Shown here piece after piece: positions 1-8,517 of a stretch of DNA of 64,000 bases. Numbering within the stretch: position 1 is the first letter of the stretch; every line of letters begins with the position of its first letter. Both the position numbers and the translations under genes were made by a program. The notes below the pieces were generated by a model that was not told the origin of the DNA, searched no databases, and worked only from the letters and a program-made list of their open reading frames with translations. Source of the DNA: Halomonas litopenaei (lineage in GTDB: Bacteria > Pseudomonadota > Gammaproteobacteria > Pseudomonadales > Halomonadaceae); NCBI RefSeq assembly GCF_003045775.1, contig NZ_PXNS01000001.1, positions 948,111 through 1,012,110 of the forward strand. Direction: 5' to 3'.

Positions 1-43
1 CAACGGCTGAGCGACCTCGGATACCTGACTCGGGAGCTTCGAC

Positions 44-1492
44 ATGCTGGATCTACAGACCCCGCTGGCCGCTTCGTCGGACGATGCCGCCCGGGCCACT
101 CCGGCCCAGGCCCCTTATGATCCCGCCTATGACCCGTTGACCGCCAGGCAGGTCGGTACCGGCTGTGACTATGCGCCGACCTACTGGATCGCCACCGCCG
201 GCGAGCCCCCGGCCGACGATGGCCCGATCGTGGCGGACACCGACGCCGACGTGGTGATCATCGGCTCCGGGTTCACTGGCCTTACGGCGGCGATCTTTCT
301 GGCCGAGCGCTACGGCATCAAGGCCACGGTGCTCGAGGCCAACCGTGTCAGCTGGGGATGCAGCACCCGCAACGGCGGCCAGGCCCAATGCGCCTCGGGG
401 CGACTCAAGCGGTCTCAGTGGATCCAGCGCTATGGCCTCGATACCGCACTCAAGTTGCACCGCGAGTGTGTCGAAGGCATGCAGACCTTCAAGTCGCTGA
501 TCGCCGATATCGACTGCGACCCGCAGCCCGGCGGGCACCTGTATATCGCCCACAAGGATAGGGTGATGCCGAGCCTGGAGAAGGAGGCACGGCTTCTGCG
601 CGAGACCTTCGACTACGACGCTCGCATCATCGACGGCGACACCGTCAAGCGCGAGTGGGTGGGCGACAGCGAGGCGGCCGGCGCCATGCACGAGCCCGAG
701 GGCATCGGTATCCACGCCGCCAAGCTGGCTTTCGGCTACCATCGCAAGGCGCGCGCCCTGGGGGTGAAGATCCACCCGGCGAGCCCGGTGCTTGGCTGGG
801 AGACCCATGGCGACGTGCACCATCTGCGCACGCCAGGCGGCGTGGTCAAGGCGCGGGCGGTGGGCATGGCCACCGGCGGCTACGTCACCGGCCAGCTGAG
901 CCCCCACCTCAAGAACCGGTTGCTGCCAATTCTGTCGAACTCCATGGTCACTCGGCCGCTGAGCGAGGCCGAGATCGAGGCCACCGGTTTCCGCACACGT
1001 CAGGTGCTGACCGACACCCGAATCCTGCGCCACTACTATCGGCTGCTGCCGGACAACCGCGTGCAGATCGGCAGTCGCAGCGCCATCAGTGGCCGCGATG
1101 CCCCCAGGGAGCGCTACGCGGCGGTGCTCAGGGGCGATCTGGAGCGCAAGTTCCCGGCGCTCGCCGGCATCGAGATCGACTACTCCTGGTGGGGCTGGGT
1201 CGACGTCAGCCATGACATGATGCCGCGCATCCATCAGCCGGACCCGAAGGAGAGCGTCTACTACGCCCTGGGCTATGGCGGCAACGGGGTGATGTACTCG
1301 GCCCAGGCCGGCAAGCGCCTGGCCCAGTGGATCGCCGGGGAGGGCAGGTCGCTGGATCTGCCGATCTTCACCTCGAAGCTGCCCTTTCCCAACCTGCGCG
1401 AACGTATCGAGTCGGAGGCCTTCGCCCCCTTCCGCCGATTCGGCCAGCGCTTCCTCTATCGCTACTACTACTTCAAGGACGAGGTGCTCTGA
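44..1492 (+). CDS. FAD-dependent oxidoreductase (DAO family, PuuB-like)
   Basis: Flavoprotein of the D-amino-acid oxidase fold, expected to oxidise an amine or amino acid in the cytoplasm. After about 65 N-terminal residues, the dinucleotide-binding GxGxxG motif (GSGFTG, residues 74-79) begins a typical Rossmann segment, followed by the STRNGGQ stretch common in gamma-glutamylputrescine oxidase-like enzymes. The C-terminal GYGGNGVMYS segment fits the FAD-closing motif of the family. The length (482 aa) is a little longer than PuuB because of the N-terminal extension. The start has a GGGAG Shine-Dalgarno seven bases upstream. A hairpin terminator follows. The substrate cannot be told from sequence; polyamine-derived or amino-acid substrates are plausible. 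The 43 bases before it belong to an upstream unit outside the window. Confidence 0.85.
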   Translation: MLDLQTPLAASSDDAARATPAQAPYDPAYDPLTARQVGTGCDYAPTYWIATAGEPPADDGPIVADTDADVVIIGSGFTGLTAAIFLAERYGIKATVLEANRVSWGCSTRNGGQAQCASGRLKRSQWIQRYGLDTALKLHRECVEGMQTFKSLIADIDCDPQPGGHLYIAHKDRVMPSLEKEARLLRETFDYDARIIDGDTVKREWVGDSEAAGAMHEPEGIGIHAAKLAFGYHRKARALGVKIHPASPVLGWETHGDVHHLRTPGGVVKARAVGMATGGYVTGQLSPHLKNRLLPILSNSMVTRPLSEAEIEATGFRTRQVLTDTRILRHYYRLLPDNRVQIGSRSAISGRDAPRERYAAVLRGDLERKFPALAGIEIDYSWWGWVDVSHDMMPRIHQPDPKESVYYALGYGGNGVMYSAQAGKRLAQWIAGEGRSLDLPIFTSKLPFPNLRERIESEAFAPFRRFGQRFLYRYYYFKDEVL

Positions 1493-1536
1493 ACCTGATC
1501 GGTCCCGTTCTGGATATGGGTAACCCTCACGACGAT

Positions 1537-1562
1537 GCCGCGACCCTGGGGTCGCGGCTTTT
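1537..1562 (+). terminator. Rho-independent terminator after the FAD oxidoreductase
   Basis: A 9-bp GC-rich stem (GCCGCGACC/GGTCGCGGC, 1537-1545 and 1550-1558) with a CTGG loop is followed by TTTTC. It lies between the plus-strand oxidoreductase and the converging minus-strand LysR gene. Confidence 0.75.
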
Positions 1563-1594
1563 CAATGTCTGCAGTGCTGCGGCGGGTGCTGCGG

Positions 1595-2497
1595 CTACTT
1601 CACTTCCTCCGGTGGCAGCATCTTGTCGAGACGGTCGAGAAAGGCCTGCTGAACCGCTGTCACGCCGTCTTCCCGCCAGGCCACCTCGGTGACCAGACAC
1701 TCCTTCACCCCCTCCAGCGGCAGCAGGGTGACGCCCTTGCGCACATAGTTGGTGGCGCACTCCAGGTGCACAGTGACGCCGAAGTCGCAGGCGACAAAGG
1801 CAAACATGGTCTCGCTGTTGAAGGTCTCTTGGGCGACATGGGGTTCGAAGCCCGCCTGCCGACAGATCTGCTCGAGCATCTGGCGAAAGTGCAGCCACAT
1901 GCTGCGGGCGCCAAGAATGAACGGCTCCCGGGCCAACTCCTCCAGCCGGATGCTCTTGCGCCCGGCCAACGGGTGGTTGTCACCGACCGCGGCGATAAAG
2001 TGATCTCGCTGGATGGGACGGGAACGCAGCCCCGGGGTCAGCACCGGGCCGGTAACGAAGCCGAAGTCCAGGCGTCCCTCGGTCAATTCGTCGAGCTGCT
2101 GGGCGGTGGAGCCGAAGCTCAGGTCGAAGTGGATGTCCGGATTCTGGCGGCGAAAGTCGTCCAATAGTGCCGGCAACTCACCGGTGATGGCGAAGTCGGT
2201 GTAGCCGATGGCCAGCCGGCCCAGTTCTCCACGGCCCGCTCGCTGCGTCTTGAGCACCGCATCATCGACCTGGCGCAGTATCTGGCGGCTCTCCTCGAGC
2301 ATGATGCGTCCCGGATCGGTGAGGCGGACCTGGCGATTGTTGCGCACGAACAGCGCTTCACCGATGGCGTCCTCGAGCTGAGCGATGGTGCGACTCAGCG
2401 CCGGCTGGGCGACGTTGAGACGCTCGGCGGCGCGGCGAAAGTGCAGGCTGTCGGCCACGGCGACAAAGGCGTAAAGGTGGCGAAGCTCAATGCGCAT
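1595..2497 (-). CDS. LysR family transcriptional regulator
   Basis: 300-aa DNA-binding regulator with the standard LysR layout: an N-terminal winged HTH in about residues 1-60 (LRHLYAFVAV, the RRAAERLNVAQPALSRTI helix-turn-helix) and a C-terminal co-inducer-binding domain. Length is normal for the family. GAGG lies five bases before the ATG. It is divergent from the symporter/amidohydrolase/GTPase operon, and a TTGAT-N11-ATCAA box sits at its own start, so it most likely controls that operon in response to the transported compound or its product. It is convergent with the FAD oxidoreductase, which could be part of the same regulon. Confidence 0.93.
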   Translation of the reverse strand: MRIELRHLYAFVAVADSLHFRRAAERLNVAQPALSRTIAQLEDAIGEALFVRNNRQVRLTDPGRIMLEESRQILRQVDDAVLKTQRAGRGELGRLAIGYTDFAITGELPALLDDFRRQNPDIHFDLSFGSTAQQLDELTEGRLDFGFVTGPVLTPGLRSRPIQRDHFIAAVGDNHPLAGRKSIRLEELAREPFILGARSMWLHFRQMLEQICRQAGFEPHVAQETFNSETMFAFVACDFGVTVHLECATNYVRKGVTLLPLEGVKECLVTEVAWREDGVTAVQQAFLDRLDKMLPPEEVK

Positions 2498-2538
2498 TGA
2501 TGCCTCACAGGTATCAAGTGAACGTTAAATGATATTAT
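2497..2538. promoter_or_regulatory. LysR-type operator and symporter promoter
   Basis: A perfect inverted repeat TTGAT-N11-ATCAA (2497-2517) contains the T-N11-A core typical of LysR boxes, in the short divergent gap between the regulator and the symporter. A TATTAT element (2533-2538) about 15 bases further on is a good -10 for the symporter operon, with no strong -35, as expected for an activator-dependent promoter. The box overlaps the regulator start, so autorepression is likely. Confidence 0.6.
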
Positions 2539-2614
2539 ACGCGCAACGATGGCGTGCCTAGGCTGGAAGTGTTCGCTTCACTTCCAACAACGACAACGTC
2601 GAGGTGACTCCATC

Positions 2615-4129
2615 ATGCAAGACTCCTTTCACGGGGTGATCGCCTTCGCGCTGCTTGCCCTCATGCTGTGGGTCGGCAGCCAGCTGCGAAGCCGGCTGAG
2701 CTGGCTTCGGGCCTCGCTGGTTCCGGCCAGCATCGTCGGCGGCCTGATCGGTTTCCTGGCGCTTTCGCTGGATCTGCTGCCGGGCTACTCACCCGCCGAC
2801 TTCACCGCTCTGACCTTTCATTTCTTCACCCTGAGCTTCATGTCGCTATGCCTTACCGGGGGTGGTCGCCAGGACGCGCCCGGTGGTGGCGGCAGTATCG
2901 TGCGCGGCGGACTCTGGCTGACGCTTGCCTGGAGCATCAGCCTGGGCATGCAAGGTGCCATCGGCTTTCTGGTGGTGACCGGCTACGACGCCGTGACCGG
3001 CAGCGACGTCAGCGGATTTCTGGGAGCCATCGTGACCCACGGCTTTACCCAGGGGCCGGGCCAGGCGCTGACCTACGGCACCATCTGGGAGACCGAGTAC
3101 GGCATCGCCAATGCCGCCCAGGTGGGGCTGATCTATGCCTCTCTGGGATTCTTGATGGCGTTTGCCCTGGGCGTGCCGCTTGCCCGGCGCTACCTGACCA
3201 AGGGGTTGAACGCCAATCGCGCCTCGCGCCTGGATGACAACTTTCGCTTGGGCTTCTTTACCCGGGCGGGCGACGACGAGGGCAACCAGCAGGCTCCCGG
3301 GATGGGGCGCATGGTGTCGCACCCGGGCAATCTGGATTCGCTGGCCTACCATCTGGGCCTGCTTGCCATCGCCTACGTGATCACCCACCTGTGGCTGACC
3401 TTCGTGCAGGGCATCATCGGCAATGCCTCGCCGTTCGGCATCAACGTCGGGGTGCTGTTCAGCCACAACCTGTTCTTTCTGCACGGGCTGGGTGTCTGCG
3501 TGCTGATGCGCATGGTGATCGATCGGCTCGGGCTTTCCCACCGTGTCGATGACGAGACGCTCAAGCGGATCACCGGCAGCGCGGTGGACTTCATGGTGGT
3601 GGGGACCCTCATGAGCATCCAGTTCGCGGTGCTCTACGCGCTGCTGGCGCCGATCCTGCTGGTGACCGTGACGGTGACGATCGCCACCCTGGTGGGCTGT
3701 CTGTTGATCGGGCGGTTGAGCGGCAATCTGGGACCAGAGCGTACCGTGACCTCGTTTGGATGCTGCTGTGGCTCCACCGGTACCGGGCTCTTGCTGTTGC
3801 GCATGATGGACGCCGACTTTTCCACCTCGGTGCCCAAGGAGCTTGCCTTCTTCAATCTGGCCATCGTGGTGGTCAACCTGCACATCCTGATGATCTTCGC
3901 CCCCATCGTGCCGTCGCTGACGCCGGCGATCTATCTGCTGGTGTTCGGCGGCACCGCCATCGCCCTGATCGCCTGCATCCCGCTGATGCTGATGTGGGGG
4001 CGGCACGGCAGAGCCTCATCGCCCTCGTCGGGCTGGGCCGAGGGTGTTCCCACACAAGGCCATGCCGCTGCCCAGTCAGACTCAGCCTCCGCGTCTTCGC
4101 CCACCATCAGCAAGGGAGCTGCCTCCTGA
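2615..4129 (+). CDS. Sodium/glutamate symporter (GltS) family protein
   Basis: 504-aa polytopic inner-membrane carrier of the GltS type, which couples sodium influx to uptake of glutamate or a related anion. Hydrophobic segments run through most of the protein, and the second half carries the GSTGTGLLLLRMMD stretch that resembles the conserved GltS TGT...LLR-D region. A Ser/Ala/Pro-rich hydrophilic tail of about 40 residues ends it. The ATG at 2615 is preferred over one 66 bases upstream because GAGGTG lies just before it. Its TGA overlaps the amidohydrolase ATG, so the two are translationally coupled and probably handle the same compound. The true substrate may be a glutamate-like or N-acylated compound rather than glutamate itself. 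Confidence 0.82.
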   Translation: MQDSFHGVIAFALLALMLWVGSQLRSRLSWLRASLVPASIVGGLIGFLALSLDLLPGYSPADFTALTFHFFTLSFMSLCLTGGGRQDAPGGGGSIVRGGLWLTLAWSISLGMQGAIGFLVVTGYDAVTGSDVSGFLGAIVTHGFTQGPGQALTYGTIWETEYGIANAAQVGLIYASLGFLMAFALGVPLARRYLTKGLNANRASRLDDNFRLGFFTRAGDDEGNQQAPGMGRMVSHPGNLDSLAYHLGLLAIAYVITHLWLTFVQGIIGNASPFGINVGVLFSHNLFFLHGLGVCVLMRMVIDRLGLSHRVDDETLKRITGSAVDFMVVGTLMSIQFAVLYALLAPILLVTVTVTIATLVGCLLIGRLSGNLGPERTVTSFGCCCGSTGTGLLLLRMMDADFSTSVPKELAFFNLAIVVVNLHILMIFAPIVPSLTPAIYLLVFGGTAIALIACIPLMLMWGRHGRASSPSSGWAEGVPTQGHAAAQSDSASASSPTISKGAAS

Positions 4130-5748
4130 TGAGCATCACCGTCTATCCCGCTCGACGCATCCTGACCATGAATCCGTCCCAGCCCGAGGCGACCCATGTC
4201 GCGGTGCAGGGAGATCGCATCCTGGCGGTGGGGGATGCGCAAGCGATGCCAATCGACGCCCGCATCGATGATCGCTTTGCCGACAAGGTGATCCTGCCGG
4301 GCTTCGTCGAAGGCCATAGCCACGCTCTGGAAGGCGCCATGTGGGACTACCTCTATCTCGGGTATTTCAGTCGGGTCGATGCCGAGGGCAAGGAGTGGCC
4401 GGGGCTGAAGAGCGTCGCCGAGATGCAGGCACGGCTGCGCCAGCATGCAGATAGCCTGCCGCCGGGCGAGCCGCTGGTCGCCTGGGGCTTTGATCCGGTC
4501 TACTTTCCCGGCCAGCGCTTAAGTCGCCACCAGCTCGACGAGGCGGTCGGAGATCGACCGCTGGTGGTGCTGCACGCAAGCCTGCACGTGATGACCGTCA
4601 ATTCGGCCATGCTGGCACTGTCCGGCATCAGCGAGGGGCCGCGGGTCGAGGGCATCATGCTCGACGAGGACGGCCAGCCCAATGGCGAGCTCCAGGAAAT
4701 GGCCGCCATGTTCGTGGTGTTCGATGCCCTTGGCAGGAATCTGTTCGAGGCGGTGGCGTCACCCGAGGTGCTCAGGCGCTACGGCGCCATCGCGGCGGCC
4801 AAGGGCGTCACCACCATCACCGATTTGTACAACCCCTTGAGCGATGACGCCATCGCCTCGATGGTCGAGGTGACCCGGGAGGCCGATTTTCCGGTGCGCC
4901 TGGTGCCGGCCATGGGGGTGCTGGCGTGGTCGGCCGAGGAGGGCATCGCGCGGCTCCAGGCGGCGATGGGCCACAGCCATGAGCGGCTGGTGTTTGGCCC
5001 GGCCAAGCTGATGACCGACGGCTCGATCCAGGGCTACACCGCGCGGCTGAAGTGGCCCCACTACCATGATGGTCATCCCAACGGGCTGTGGAACGCCGAG
5101 CCAGAGGGACTGGTGGCGCTGGTACACGCCTACCACCAGGCGGGGCTTCAACTGCACATTCACACCAACGGTGACGAGGCCGTGGAGTTGATGCTGGACG
5201 CCCTGGAGGAGGCGCTGACCCTGTGGCCGCGTTTCGATCACCGCCATACCCTGCAGCACTGCCAGATCATCGACCATGCTCAGCTACGTCGCGCCGCCCG
5301 TCTTGGACTGTGCCTGAACATGTTCGCCAATCATCTCTACTACTGGGGCGATGTGCACCTGGAACGCACCCTGGGACCGACGCGCTGCCAGCGCCTGGAG
5401 CCGCTGGCCTCGGCCCGCCGACTGGGCATCGTCACCGCTATCCACAGCGATGCGCCGGTGACCCCGCTGGGGCCGCTGTTCACCGCCTGGTGTGCGGTCA
5501 ACCGGCAGAGCGCCAGTGGCCAGACGCTGGGTCACCATGAGGCGGTGAGCGTGGAAGATGCACTGGAAATGATCACCCTGGGCGCTGCCATCACGCTGGG
5601 CATGGACGACCGTGTGGGTAGCCTGGACGTCGGCAAGTTTGCCGATATGGCGGTACTGGATGACGACCCATTGCAAGTTTTAGCACAGGATCTGCGACAC
5701 ATCCGGGTACACGCCACGGTGTCGGGAGGACAGGTGCATGAGGTGTGA
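4129..5748 (+). CDS. Amidohydrolase family protein (YtcJ/amidohydrolase-3 type)
   Basis: 539-aa metal-dependent hydrolase. Expected metal ligands of the amidohydrolase fold are visible: the H-x-H pair H63/H65 after the PGF strand, further His at about 345 (HTNGD) and 377 (QHCQ), and the final Asp at about 441 (HSDAP). The C-terminal GxLDVGKFADMAVLDDDP segment is the usual returning beta-sandwich piece. The ATG overlaps the symporter stop by one base, and its last ten bases overlap the next gene. Context suggests cytosolic hydrolysis of an imported amide or N-acyl compound, with metal possibly supplied by the downstream GTPase. The substrate is unknown. Confidence 0.88.
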   Translation: MSITVYPARRILTMNPSQPEATHVAVQGDRILAVGDAQAMPIDARIDDRFADKVILPGFVEGHSHALEGAMWDYLYLGYFSRVDAEGKEWPGLKSVAEMQARLRQHADSLPPGEPLVAWGFDPVYFPGQRLSRHQLDEAVGDRPLVVLHASLHVMTVNSAMLALSGISEGPRVEGIMLDEDGQPNGELQEMAAMFVVFDALGRNLFEAVASPEVLRRYGAIAAAKGVTTITDLYNPLSDDAIASMVEVTREADFPVRLVPAMGVLAWSAEEGIARLQAAMGHSHERLVFGPAKLMTDGSIQGYTARLKWPHYHDGHPNGLWNAEPEGLVALVHAYHQAGLQLHIHTNGDEAVELMLDALEEALTLWPRFDHRHTLQHCQIIDHAQLRRAARLGLCLNMFANHLYYWGDVHLERTLGPTRCQRLEPLASARRLGIVTAIHSDAPVTPLGPLFTAWCAVNRQSASGQTLGHHEAVSVEDALEMITLGAAITLGMDDRVGSLDVGKFADMAVLDDDPLQVLAQDLRHIRVHATVSGGQVHEV

Positions 5749-6718
5749 TGATCGGGTGCCGGTGACGGTGATCGCAGGTTTCCTGGGGGCGGGCAAGACC
5801 AGTTATCTCAACCGTCGGCTGGCGTCGGGGGATATCGAGGATGCTCTGATTCTGGTCAACGACGTCGGCGAGGTGAACGTCGATGTAGCGGCGATCGACT
5901 ACCGCGATGATCGAGTGCTGTCGCTGTCCAACGGCTGCGTCTGCTGCACCCTGGGGGGCACCCTGGCCGAGCAGCTGTCCCAGGCGCTGCGACTCAAGGC
6001 CAGGCCAACGGAAATTCTGATCGAGGCCAGCGGCGTGGCCAATCCTCAACGGATCGCCGATATCGCCAGGCTGGCGCCGGGGCTTGAGCTTGCCGATATC
6101 GTGGTACTGGTGGATGCGAGCCAGGCTGGCCGTCTGGCGCTGGACGCCCAGGTGGGGGAGCTATGGCGCGCCCAGGTGCACGCCGCCCATCGTCTGCTGG
6201 TCAATCGTCTGCCCCAAGAGGACAGCGCGCGCGACCAGCTGCTCGGGTGGCTGGGCCAGCTCGCCCCTGGTGCGGCGGTGGCGACAGAGCCGGTACAAGT
6301 CGCTCCCGCGTCGTCCAGGACGACGTCCTCTGGCCCGGCCTTTTGGCAGGGAAATGGCGCCAAGCCATCGGCGGAGCCGTTCGCCGAGCGTGCCCGACAC
6401 TCGGGGCTGACCGATGCCACCCTGCACCTTCGCCACCCCCTGGTGGCCGAGGAGTTGCAAGCGCTGCTCGAGCGCTACCGCGACTGCCTGTTTCGCGCCA
6501 AGGGCTTCGTCCGCTGTCGGCTGGCGGACGGGGAAGAATGGCGAAGTCTGCAGTTGAGCGGACAGCGCCTCGCCTGGCAGAGCCACGGGCCGCCCGCCAC
6601 CGGCGCCGTGCTGGTGTGCATCGGTCGCCGGGGCGAACGCTTTACTCGGTTGATGGAGGAGCTTGCGCAGCTCGACAGCGAGACTGATACGGCGCCGATG
6701 GCACCGATCGGGCGCTAG
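5738..6718 (+). CDS. CobW/COG0523 family G3E GTPase (putative metallochaperone)
   Basis: 326-aa GTPase of the G3E class. Walker A is GFLGAGKT (residues 14-21), and the family-defining metal site C-x-C-C is at 67-70 (GCVCC). The EASGVANP stretch is the usual Walker B/switch region. The NKxD guanine motif appears as the looser VNRL. A C-terminal CobW_C-like domain is expected after a linker of low conservation around residues 185-225. COG0523 proteins deliver zinc or other metals to client enzymes using GTP. It starts inside the amidohydrolase gene behind GGAGG, so that metalloenzyme is the obvious candidate client, although this is inference. Confidence 0.87.
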   Translation: MRCDDRVPVTVIAGFLGAGKTSYLNRRLASGDIEDALILVNDVGEVNVDVAAIDYRDDRVLSLSNGCVCCTLGGTLAEQLSQALRLKARPTEILIEASGVANPQRIADIARLAPGLELADIVVLVDASQAGRLALDAQVGELWRAQVHAAHRLLVNRLPQEDSARDQLLGWLGQLAPGAAVATEPVQVAPASSRTTSSGPAFWQGNGAKPSAEPFAERARHSGLTDATLHLRHPLVAEELQALLERYRDCLFRAKGFVRCRLADGEEWRSLQLSGQRLAWQSHGPPATGAVLVCIGRRGERFTRLMEELAQLDSETDTAPMAPIGR

Positions 6719-6735
6719 CCCAGTGCCTCCCGGAT

Positions 6736-8229
6736 TCAGCTGGTGCGACGTGCCTGGGGCAGCAGGGCCGCCAGGCGTTCGATGCCGCGCTCGATGCGGG
6801 TCTCGTCGATGGCCGAGAAGCCGAGCCTCAGGGTGGGGCGATGCGCCGGGGTCAGGAAGTGCACCTCGCCGTTCTCGATCAGGATGCTGTGCTCCTCGGC
6901 CAGCCGTTTCAGCAGTGCCACGTCGGTGTCGGCGGGGGCCTCCAGCCAGAAGCAGGAGCCGCCGAAGGTGGAGCGGATACGCAGCTCGGGCAGGTGGGAT
7001 GCGAGGGCGTCACGCATCAACAGCCAGCGGCGCTGGTAGGTCTGGCGAATCTGGCGCAGCAGGGCGTCGTGGTAGCCGCGGTCGAGAAACAGCGCCACGC
7101 TGCGCTGGTTGTTGGTGGCGGGGTGGCGCAGCATCAGCCGGCGCAGGGCGCGCGCCTCGGCGATAAAGGCGGGGGGCGCCACCATGTAGCCGAGCCGAAG
7201 GCCCGGCGCCAGGGTCTTGGACAGGCTGCCCACGTAGATCACCCGGCCATCGCTATCGAGGCTCTTGAGTGCCGGCGTCGGGTTGTCGACGAAGTTGGTC
7301 TCGCTCTCGTAGTCGTCCTCGATGACCAGATAGTTGTTGGCGCTGGCGCTGTCGAGCAAGTCGCGGCGGCGCTGCATCGGCAGGGTCACGCCGGTGGGCG
7401 ACTGGTGGCTTGGGGTGACGTAGGCCAGGTGGCAATCGGCCAGGCGCTGGTCGATCACCAAGCCCTGGTCGTCCACGTCCACCGCGACGATATCGTCGGT
7501 GAAGGTGCGGGCGATATTGACCATGTCGACGTAGCCAGGGTTCTCCATGGCGAAGCGTCGACCCGCCCCCAGGATCAGCATGGCGGTGATCCATAGCGCC
7601 TGCTGGGCGCCCACGGTGATCAGGATCTCCTCCGGTCGGGCCCAGACGCCACGGCGGGGCAGCAGTCGCTGGTGGATCTGTTCGATCAGCAGCGGGTCGT
7701 CTTCGCTCAGGTGGTCTGCCGACCAGCGGCGGATGGCTGGCACGCTGACCGAGTCGCGGCTGCACTCCCGCCAGTGCTGGGTGGGAAACAGGTTGGGATC
7801 GATCTGGCCGTAGAGGAAGGGGTAGTCATAGTCGAGCCAGTTGGCCGGCTTGACGATGGTCGGCTGGCGCGAGGGTCGCATCGTCAACAGCTCGTCCCAG
7901 GGCGTCGCTGTGCCGGAGTGAAGGGACGCACTGGCGGCTGGGGGGGCGATGTCGGCCGGGGGCGTGACGCGCCCGGCGAGGATATCCGGATTGACGAAGT
8001 AGCCGCTGCGCTCCCGGGCGACCAGGTAGCCGTCGTCCAGCAGTTGCTCGTAGGCGATCATCACCGTGTTGCGGGCCACACCCAGCTCCTTGGCGAGCTT
8101 GCGGCTCGAAGGCAGCGCCTCACCGGTGGGCAGGTGCCCCTCGAGGATGGCGTGGGCGATCTGCTCGCGAAGTTGGCACTGAAGGCTTTCCTGACGCTTT
8201 GCGTCGAGTCGAAACAGGGGGGCGCTCAT
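6736..8229 (-). CDS. MocR-type regulator (GntR HTH fused to aminotransferase-like domain)
   Basis: 497-aa fusion of an N-terminal GntR winged HTH (about residues 10-80, including the SSRKLAKELGVARNTV recognition region) with a fold-type I aminotransferase domain. The PLP-binding lysine is visible in the GSLSKTLAPG motif at about K338. MocR proteins sense PLP and an amino compound and activate or repress neighbouring genes. It is divergent from TRAP locus 1, making that transporter its likely target, and convergent with the CobW gene. The sensed amino compound is not predictable from sequence. Confidence 0.92.
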   Translation of the reverse strand: MSAPLFRLDAKRQESLQCQLREQIAHAILEGHLPTGEALPSSRKLAKELGVARNTVMIAYEQLLDDGYLVARERSGYFVNPDILAGRVTPPADIAPPAASASLHSGTATPWDELLTMRPSRQPTIVKPANWLDYDYPFLYGQIDPNLFPTQHWRECSRDSVSVPAIRRWSADHLSEDDPLLIEQIHQRLLPRRGVWARPEEILITVGAQQALWITAMLILGAGRRFAMENPGYVDMVNIARTFTDDIVAVDVDDQGLVIDQRLADCHLAYVTPSHQSPTGVTLPMQRRRDLLDSASANNYLVIEDDYESETNFVDNPTPALKSLDSDGRVIYVGSLSKTLAPGLRLGYMVAPPAFIAEARALRRLMLRHPATNNQRSVALFLDRGYHDALLRQIRQTYQRRWLLMRDALASHLPELRIRSTFGGSCFWLEAPADTDVALLKRLAEEHSILIENGEVHFLTPAHRPTLRLGFSAIDETRIERGIERLAALLPQARRTS

Positions 8230-8517
8230 ACCGACGACGGGTTCCCGGATGGTGGTTGTTGGACGAGTTCCGGCGTGGCCCAGGCCTGGCGGCCACGCCC
8301 GCCTACGATCTTACAGCGTCGGCGTCTTGTCGAGGGCTCGCGGGTGCCTGGCCCAATCGATGTGGGGCCACTGGTCCTATGGCGTCGATGCTCGACGGGG
8401 GAGAGTGAGTCACATGGCGGGTCGGACCTGACGGCGCTCGCCAGCCAATGACGATCAAGATGTGACACCCGCAACAAGATTCCGCTTTAAGCGGCACAAC
8501 AATGATGGGAGTTCCGC
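8230..8517. promoter_or_regulatory. Divergent control region between MocR gene and TRAP locus 1
   Basis: This 288-base gap has no credible gene. A perfect palindrome CCGCTT-T-AAGCGG (8482-8494) stands just before the Shine-Dalgarno of dctP and could be an operator or a short mRNA stem. No strong consensus -35/-10 pair was recognised. Confidence 0.4.
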
